In this document: positions 9,739-14,528 of the stretch, piece by piece
How the letters are laid out: every line of letters begins with the position of its first letter
Position numbering within the stretch: the stretch's first letter is position 1
Assembly: GCA_025094145.1 (NCBI GenBank)
Contig: JALLLS010000182.1
Location: 1-14,528 of the forward strand
From: Spinellus fusiger
Lineage: Eukaryota > Mucoromycota > Mucoromycetes > Mucorales > Phycomycetaceae
Reading direction: 5' to 3'
DNA length: 14,528 nucleotides
The notes under the pieces: model-generated
The model's input: the letters and a program-made list of their open reading frames with translations, nothing else
Told to the model about the DNA's origin: nothing
Database searches by the model: none
Position numbers and translations under genes: made by a program

Positions 9739-9779
9739 AATTATCTTTGTTCAGTCTTGTTAATCTACCTGTCTGAACA

Positions 9780-9784
9780 ATCTC
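9780..9784. repeat. solo LTR target duplication, right
   Basis: ATCTC, equal to 9244-9248. The inverted duplication boundary lies one base further, at 9785. Confidence 0.8.
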
Positions 9785-9848
9785 AAGAAGCAGTAAAGCA
9801 ATATTCTCTCAAGATTCAGTTGCATCAACTTTGTAATTTACGTAGCTG

Positions 9849-10769
9849 TCATTGATGCCATGCTGCCTGTTTCTTTCCAAATTTCCTAGCTACATTCCAA
9901 ACTTCTAACTTGGCTCTTTTCCACTGATCTTGTATAGAAAGATCTGACATGGTAGGAAGAAGGTGAGAAAGTGAGTCCATGAGTAGGTCACAAAAGTCTT
10001 TTTTCTGAGCTAAAAGTGAATTGGCATGCCACAAGCCTTTACCACAAGGTATAGCAGTAAGTGATAAAGTAACTGACAAAAGAGCATGATCAGTCCACTC
10101 TGAGTTAATAAAGTCTATGGTAGCAGAGTGAGTTGTAGGAGCTAAGGCAGTTGATGCAAAGATAGCACCAATACTGGATGCAACATTTCCTCTACGAAAA
10201 GTGGGTGGTGGGTGGAGAGAAGAACAATAGTGACAATCAACAAAGTACCTATCCACAAAAGATGTCCACTGTAGTAGTGATTGTGAGTGAGTAGTAGGTA
10301 AAGAGTAGTTAAAATCCCCAGCAATAAGGATGTGTGGGAGAGAAGTAGTATAGTCCATAAAGGACAGAAGCAAGAGAAGATTGTTGTAGAAATGTCTTTG
10401 TTCAGAAAGGTGTGTGGGTGCATAGAGTACCAACAGCTCAAATGATTCAAAGGCATTGTTGCAATGAGTAATTGTAGCAGAGAGAACTCTACAATCAATA
10501 GTTGAGTAATTAGGAGAAAGAAGAAGATCAGGAGAGAAAGAAATCAATCCACAATGAGAAGACCAGAGGCTATGAGAAGCTTGGAATTCCATGTGGAAGG
10601 TGTGTTGAAGGTCAGGAAAAGCATGTGTTTCTTGCAAAGCAAGTAGTTGAAAAGATTGTGTCTGTAGAAATCAAATAAATTGTCATTGTTTTTGTGTGTT
10701 ATTTACCTTGGCCAGACCTCTGCAATTGAGAGAGCCTAATTGAATATTGTATGGTTGTACTCTATTCAT
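9849..10769 (-). pseudogene. LINE ORF2 endonuclease domain (APE-like)
   Basis: Ordered motifs of the exonuclease-endonuclease-phosphatase fold: SLNCRGL at the N-terminus, LALQETHA (catalytic Glu), LYAPTH, IAGDFNY (Asp and Asn), then SSIGAIFAS where the family has S-x-I-D-x-I, and WTDHALLSV (Asp-His pair). Gly in place of the SxIDxI Asp would be expected to weaken or kill nicking. Two in-frame TGAs interrupt the N-terminal part (10683-10685 and 10671-10673), the second inside QFI-FLQ, where Arg is the likely ancestral residue. The frame closes at a TGA (9849-9851), but family-like residues (QLRKLQS, ILREY) continue in the same frame past several more TGAs toward the LTR junction. Confidence 0.88.
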
Positions 10770-12045
10770 TGATATCTAACAGGTTTTTGACAATTGTGGG
10801 GTGGATAATGAGAAAGAACAACAGGTGAAACAGGTAAAATGGATTGATTTGGAGTACTCTGTGAATTCTCAGAGAGATCTAAACTGCCACATACAGGATT
10901 ATCCACAAGCATGGGCTCTTCTTCCAACTCAATAACTGCTGCACAAAAAGAAGAATCCAAAGGGTCTGCAACACTCATAGCAGTGAAAGGGATGGCAACA
11001 CTACCATTAATAACAGGATCAGCAGTGGATGTAGTAGAAGAAGTAGAAACAGTAGCAGCATCAGGAGTAGCAGGAGCATCAGGAACATTTGGAAAACAGA
11101 AGTACTAACAGAAATGCTAGTATCAGCTGTAACAGTGGTATCAACTACAACTGTAGGTTTGTTCTTCTGAATTTTAGGCTTTTTATGGCTTAAGTCCTCT
11201 CTGTTCTGAGGACATTGGGCTGCAACATGACCTTCAGAATTACATCCAAAGCACAGACGATGAGGACAAATTGGACAGTCTTCACATGAGTGATCTGCTG
11301 CATGGCAGTATTGACAGAAACTAGGCATATCTTGCCAAGTAGCAAAAAAGGTACTGGTGCCATCAAACCACTCCATCTGGTGGCTTAGTGGCAAGAAGGA
11401 AGAAGCAGAAGCAGAAGAAGTAGAAAAGGAAATAAAAGCATATCCTTGGCCCATGAACCAGCCACCATGTTCCTCAACATGCAGACCAAGTTCAAGAATC
11501 CACCCATAGGGCCCAAGAGACCTTTCTAGTCCCAAACAAACATCATCAGCATCATCAATAGGAAGATTCTTAAGTGCTAGCTTTGCTACTTTGCAGTTGC
11601 CAGGCAAAGCAGGGTATGCTTTCAGAGTGACCCCATCAACTATAAGGCCCTCTCCATTACAGATCTCTAAGCAGTGATCCTCTGACTTGAGGATGACTCC
11701 TACTAGAGTCCAAGATCCTTCTTTGTGAGTGGTTATTCCAAGACCCACTCCCACTGGAAAAACTTTTCTAGCCTCTCTATAGAAGGCTGCTGGTGTCACC
11801 AACACCAAGGTGACATCAAAAAACACACAGGGGTGTTTGCTGGAAGCCTGTTTCCAGACTTGAGGGGTACGTGTTGAGGTGCCATGAGTGGTGTTTGGGG
11901 CTGACAAAGGCACAGATTTGTACTTGGCTGCTGCCAAGTATGAATGAAAAGGTATAGCATTATGCTGTTGTTTTGGTCCATGAGGGGTGTTGTGTGGGCT
12001 ATTGGCACCACTTGGCAAGTCCAGATTTTTAGTGGGAAGAGCCAT
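10766..12045 (-). pseudogene. LINE ORF1: RNA-binding protein with two zinc knuckles, one frameshift
   Basis: ORF1 proteins bind the element RNA in the ribonucleoprotein particle. The ATG at 12045 opens the frame. An RRM-like part includes KLALKNLPIDDADD and GYAFISFS, followed by two perfect C-X2-C-X4-H-X4-C knuckles, CQYCHAADHSCEDC and CFGCNSEGHVAAQC. After these comes a basic segment, then a Pro/Thr/Ala-rich tail. Around 11091-11098 the frame breaks in a T run (minus strand): the original frame turns into a Leu-rich nonsense tail ending at 10975, while the next frame reads on smoothly as NVPDAPATPDAATVSTSS... to a TGA at 10766-10768. I therefore join the two with a 1-nt loss, giving about 425 codons. 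The stop overlaps the ORF2 ATG (ATGA). Confidence 0.85.
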
Positions 12046-12046
12046 G

Positions 12047-12060
12047 AGGCCATTATTATC
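12047..12060. repeat. LINE target-site duplication, right copy
   Basis: AGGCCATTATTATC, identical to 6129-6142. It directly abuts the LINE 5' end at 12046. Confidence 0.95.
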
Positions 12061-12103
12061 AAGTGTCCTAAAACAGTAATAGATTATTCTCAATAACACA
12101 GCC

Positions 12104-12132
12104 ACATGTCTATTTATACTAAATAGACATGT
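12104..12132. repeat. inverted copy of the LTR hairpin in the 3' LTR
   Basis: Arms ACATGTCTATTTA and TAAATAGACATGT with loop TAC, the exact reverse complement of the 5' LTR hairpin at 755-783. As a result TATAAATAG now reads on the minus strand (12118 to 12110), toward the LINE ORF1 start. Confidence 0.9.
12110..12118 (-). promoter_or_regulatory. minus-strand TATA box created by hairpin inversion
   Basis: TATAAATAG on the minus strand lies 65 bp upstream of the LINE ORF1 ATG (12045). A start about 30 bp downstream would give a leader of some 35 nt. Function is inferred only from the motif and its spacing. Confidence 0.35.
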
Positions 12133-12193
12133 CAAAATTGTTTTAATAAAAGTATCTTGTTTTGAGTCTGATTAATTCCCTTTTGAATTTAAC

Positions 12194-12999
12194 AGAAAAC
12201 TTCAATATTTGGTGTTTTCACTCTTGGCTGAAATGACAGCCTTGCATCACTGATGCATGCTGCTGATGAGGGTGTCTGTGGTGTCCTTGGGAATATTTTC
12301 CCATTCTTCTAACAACAGCACCTCAAAATCTTGAAGGGAGCCTGCTGGGGCCACCCTCTTTCTGATGGCTCTGTCTAGCATCTCCCACAAATGCTCTATA
12401 GGGTTGAGGTTGGGGCTTTGTGAGGGCCACCCCTCCATAGTGGCAATGCTCTCATTTGCCTTCCACAGCCTGGACTCTCTAGTCTTGTGGCAGCTGGTAT
12501 TGTCCTCTTGAAGAACATAATCTACCTCTGGATTCAGTGCCTTGAGTTGAGCCAGCTCATGGCAGTAATTCTCCTTTAAAATCTCAATGTATTCTCTACT
12601 GTCTCTACTGTCCTTCACAGGCACCAACCTTCCAACACCTTCACCAGAGAAAGAACCCCACACCATCACGCTACCACCACCAAACTTCATAGTGGGCTTG
12701 ATGTTCTTTGAGAGCAGCCTCTCCTTCTTCTTGTGCTTAGTAGTGAGAGAAGGTTTCTTGACCACCCTGCAAGAAAACAGGCCAAGCTTCTTCATCAATT
12801 TTCTAAAAGTGTTCATGGACACTTGGGTGGTCATCTGCTTGCAAAGCTGATCCATTGTCTGGAATGAATCTCTTGCCACTTTGCAACTGACCTCTCTCTT
12901 GTCCCTCTCCTTCAGAATGGGCTTGCACCCAGTGCTCTTCTTGGCCTTGAAACAGCCAGTTTCCTTATATCTCTTTACAATAAGGGAAACAGACTGCCT
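12194..12999 (-). mobile_element. Tc1/mariner DNA transposon fragment
   Basis: The 3' untranslated stretch (12194-12246) and most of the transposase gene remain. The left end is joined to the gypsy 3' LTR and the right end to the inverted duplication, so neither terminal inverted repeat is visible here. The 3' stretch has the GCAAGGCTGTCAT look found after Tc1 transposase stops. Because the gypsy element adjoins it directly, that element may have inserted into this untranslated part. Confidence 0.85.
12247..12999 (-). pseudogene. Tc1/mariner transposase, 5'-truncated and with an internal deletion
   Basis: About 250 codons, open from the junction at 12999 to the stop at 12249-12247. The N-terminal piece, LRQSVSLIVKRYKETG, is the end of the first helix-turn-helix, so the start of the protein is missing. 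A second DNA-binding part follows, ending KKPSLTTKHKKK. There the sequence passes straight into NIKPTMKFGGGSVMVWGSF (around 12700-12715). In Tc1 relatives about 50 residues with the first catalytic Asp (the DE[ST] block) separate these, so an in-frame deletion has removed it. The second Asp is in LQEDNTSCH and the Glu in NPIEHLWE, 35 residues between. There are no internal stops. Such a copy cannot transpose on its own. Confidence 0.9.
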
Positions 13000-13004
13000 G
13001 AGAT

Positions 13005-13535
13005 TGTTCAGACAGGTAGATTAACAAGACTGAACAAAGATAATTTTTATTGAGTAAAGAAAGGTTCACTATTTATACTTTTGGTGGGTGCTTATCCTTC
13101 AGTGGCTTCTACCTTATGGTAGGATAATCTATTCTACCTTATAGTAGTTATGATAGTCAACCTTATGGCTGCTTCACAATTATAACTAAATGGTTGGTGG
13201 TGACATTCTACCTTATGGTAGAATTCACTCTCTTTGACCTTATGGTTGGTGTCTACATTAATACCTTATGGTAGTATTAATCACTGCCACCTTATGGTTG
13301 GCTCACATGTTTTACTTAGTTGTAGTATTATTAGATTCAACCCTATGGCTGGTTCCTGGGATAAGCACTTCATTATTGAAACCATTAATTATTATGAGTC
13401 TTTACTCAATTGACTCTGATAGGTCAATATTGTTCTGTTAGGATTATTAATGAAGATGGCTCCTGTTAAGTGTCCAATAGTACACTGAGCTTTAGAAGGT
13501 GATTTGTAGTTACAACCAATCAGTGAGATGATACA
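13005..13535 (-). mobile_element. second copy of the 531-bp solo LTR, inverted
   Basis: Reverse complement of 9249-9779, flanked by GAGAT at 13000-13004 and 13536-13540. The palindrome array lies at 13112-13348. It came with the inverted duplication rather than by a separate insertion, since the LINE sequence beyond it is duplicated too. Confidence 0.9.
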
Positions 13536-13540
13536 GAGAT

Positions 13541-14528
13541 GTACTATGTTAGTTGTGTGTACTCAAGCTTTCATAGAGTATTCTGAATGTCACAGCACAC
13601 TACTTGTGTTGACTTATTCATAGAGAATCTTTGGATTGAAGTTGGAATGCAACACTTCTTTTTCTCTGCTTCTTCCCTCTGTGGAAACCCAGATTGCTGC
13701 TTTGCAGAATGAGATTGCCTATGTGGCTACCCTTCAAGCTGGTCATATTTGAAGGGAAAAAGGTGAATGCTCTGCCAGCTTCTTGAAAAAAACAATGACT
13801 ACTAGACAGGCCCAGACCGCCATCCCTGCCCTGAAACACCCAGTATCTGGTGCTCTTTGCTCCAAACCTCAGGAAATGATAGCTGCAGCTCAATGTTTTT
13901 ATTCAAAACTATACTCTGCTGAGACTGTAGATGCTTCTGCCACTGAGCAGCTCTTATCTTCTATTCCTAGTTCCTGAATTCTATCTGCTAATACTGCTAA
14001 ACAGTTGGTAGCTGATATCACTCTGGAAGAGATTCTGGAAGGTGTCTCCTGCTCCCCACAACATAGTAGTCCAGGCATGGATGGCATACCCTATGAGATT
14101 CTGAGGCTTGTTTTTGCTCACCCTGAATATGCCACTATGGTTGTGAAAATCTACAATGATGCTCTTACTCTAGGTACTTTCCCTCTCAGTTGGCAGGACA
14201 CATGTATGACTCTTCTTCCAAAGAGAGGTGATCTTTCTTTGTTGGCCAACTGGAGGCCCATTTTGCTTATCAACACAGATGCAAAGGTCTTCACTAGGCT
14301 TGTCAATAGTTGTGTTGTTCCTGCTGCTCATACACTAGTGAATCAGTTCCAGACTGGGTTTCTGCATAGTTGTTTCATTGCAGATAATGGTTTGTTGACT
14401 CAGTTGGTGATGGACAATGCTGTTTGATCTTGTTCAACTGCTATTGGCTTGTTATTGGACCAAGAGAAAGCATATGATAGAGTTCATCCTACCTATCTTT
14501 CTACTGTTCTTTGTCATTTTGGTTTCCC
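13541..14528 (+). pseudogene. second copy of the LINE ORF2 linker and RT start, plus strand, cut by window edge
   Basis: Inverted copy of 9243-8256. On the plus strand it reads the linker (REKGECSASFLKKT), then open stretches 13783-13977 and 14005-14427 (SPGMDGIPYEILR, WRPILLINTDAKVF). These are interrupted by the same TGA codons as the left copy (13750-13752, 13975-13977 and 14425-14427), and the frame continues as LLLDQEKAYDRVHP to the edge. The catalytic YTDD block would lie outside the window. The translations are identical to those of the left copy. Confidence 0.9.

Larger units (their letters stand above)
9249..9779 (+). mobile_element. solo LTR (531 bp) inside LINE ORF2
   Basis: It starts TGTATCATC and ends GTCTGAACA, the TG...CA form, and is flanked by ATCTC on both sides (9244-9248 and 9780-9784). 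TATAAATAG (9707-9715) and AATAAA (9733-9738) occur in LTR order near the right end, which fixes the plus orientation. No internal coding region remains, so it is the product of recombination between the two LTRs of a full element. It is unrelated in sequence to the 169-bp gypsy LTR. It contains no CpG at all. Its left two-fifths are unremarkable; the centre holds a periodic palindrome array. Confidence 0.88.
8256..9785. repeat. left arm of a 1.53-kb inverted repeat
   Basis: Base p here pairs with base 22784 minus p in the right arm, with no offset change over the whole length. Every stretch compared is identical, both the LTR and the RT parts. The arm covers part of the LINE RT, the complete solo LTR and both ATCTC copies. 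Its outer end is set by the window limit, so the true arm may be longer. Confidence 0.95.
6339..10769 (-). pseudogene. LINE ORF2: endonuclease-reverse transcriptase, decayed and split by a solo LTR
   Basis: ORF2 nicks the target and reverse-transcribes the element RNA there. The ATG (10769-10767) overlaps the ORF1 stop. The endonuclease region begins LGSLNCRGLAK and the frame runs to the first TAG after the C-terminal domain (6341-6339). Taking out the LTR and one 5-bp duplication leaves about 1,300 codons, a normal length. The frame changes between endonuclease and RT and again between RT and C-terminus, so several 1-nt indels are present. Placed in-frame stops include TGAs at 10683, 10671, 9849, 9032, 8807, 8357, 7553 and 7424 (lowest coordinate of each) and a TAA at 6573. 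Separate entries describe the domains. Confidence 0.9.
6143..12046 (-). mobile_element. LINE (non-LTR retrotransposon), near full length, minus strand
   Basis: 5904 bp between perfect 14-bp target duplications, with a 9-base poly(A) tail (plus-strand T run, 6143-6151). Removing the internal solo LTR and one copy of its duplication leaves about 5.37 kb. It has ORF1 with zinc knuckles and ORF2 with APE-type endonuclease, reverse transcriptase and a degenerate C-terminal Cys/His motif. The 5' end lies one base before the ORF1 ATG, so either the 5' untranslated region was lost on insertion or the family has almost none. Many stops and at least two frameshifts show that it is dead. I do not assign a clade; the ORF layout resembles LINEs of early-diverging fungi. 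Confidence 0.93.
676..12193 (+). mobile_element. Ty3/gypsy chromodomain retrotransposon, split by a LINE
   Basis: The element runs from the 5' LTR (676-844) through gag-pol (895-5829) to a 3' LTR that is itself interrupted (6107-6142 plus 12061-12193). Without the LINE it would be about 5.6 kb. Domain order is gag, zinc knuckles, aspartic protease, RT, RNase H, integrase, chromodomain; integrase after RT and the terminal chromodomain place it among chromoviruses of the Ty3/gypsy superfamily. Both LTRs are 169 bp and differ at 9 positions, 3 of them explained by one small inversion. I see no 5-bp target duplication: the left flank is CCTTG and the right flank AGAAA. The right flank is the 3' end of a Tc1 element. 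The copy is decayed and cannot be autonomous as read with the standard code. Confidence 0.93.
12061..12193 (+). repeat. 3' LTR of the gypsy element, right part
   Basis: The remaining 133 bp of the 3' LTR, matching 712-844 with 7 differences and no gap. Joined to 6107-6142 it gives 169 bp, the same length as the 5' LTR, which shows that the LINE insertion was clean. It ends AAC, followed by A at 12194, so TG...CA termini may originally have applied. Confidence 0.9.
12999..14528. repeat. right arm of a 1.53-kb inverted repeat
   Basis: Reverse complement of 8256-9785, starting TGAGATTGTT at the Tc1 junction and running to the window end. The spacer between the arms is 3213 bp (9786-12998). The stop codons that disable the LINE are the same in both arms, so the copy was made after the LINE had decayed. 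Confidence 0.95.

Noticed and set aside
10975..11090. Leu-rich C-terminal tail of the uninterrupted ORF1 frame, which looks like a membrane segment
   Set aside because: It is the shifted reading of a Pro/Thr/Ala-rich tail. The neighbouring frame continues smoothly to the ORF2 start, so the hydrophobic tail is a frameshift product.
13541..14528. Independent second LINE insertion
   Set aside because: The match with the left arm runs through the solo LTR, its target duplications and shared stops without a gap, so it is one duplicated segment.

Overview
This window is a nest of transposable elements with no host gene that I can recognise. The mix is a Ty3/gypsy element with a chromodomain, a LINE with an APE-type endonuclease and zinc-knuckle ORF1, a Tc1/mariner transposase and a solo LTR. 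This indicates a eukaryotic nuclear genome. The protein style (an RQYPLP-like lead into the gypsy RT, a REKGE-type linker in the LINE) most resembles fungal, probably Mucoromycota, elements. That assignment rests on recognition only; no search was run.

Layout. Bases 1-362 are an unrecognised open frame cut by the window edge, followed by AT-rich sequence. A gypsy element starts with a 169-bp LTR (676-844). It carries gag, protease, RT, RNase H, integrase and a chromodomain in one frame (895-5829) broken by three TGA codons. Its 3' LTR (from 6107) is split at 6142/12061 by a minus-strand LINE (6143-12046) flanked by a 14-bp target-site duplication. The LINE has ORF1 (12045-10766) and ORF2 (10769-6339), joined by an ATGA stop/start overlap, and a short poly(A) tail at its left end. 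ORF2 is interrupted by a 531-bp solo LTR (9249-9779) with a 5-bp duplication, ATCTC. Right of the gypsy element lies a Tc1/mariner transposase (12247-12999, minus strand) that lacks the segment with its first catalytic Asp. From 12999 to the window end, the sequence is an inverted and, wherever compared, identical copy of 9785-8256.

Inferred order of events: Tc1 insertion, gypsy arrival beside or inside its 3' untranslated part, LINE insertion into the gypsy 3' LTR, solo-LTR element insertion into the LINE and loss of its interior, then inverted duplication. All coding regions are decayed. CpG is almost absent, and nearly every in-frame stop that can be placed is TGA, often where Arg is likely ancestral. 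This fits deamination of methylated CpG.

The most unusual items are: (1) the 1.53-kb inverted repeat with a 3.2-kb spacer; (2) a 29-bp hairpin carrying the gypsy TATA box that is inverted between the two LTRs and in the 3' LTR faces the LINE start codon; (3) a 25-bp-period array of CCATAAGG-centred palindromes in the solo LTR. I found no RNA gene, CRISPR array or prokaryotic system.
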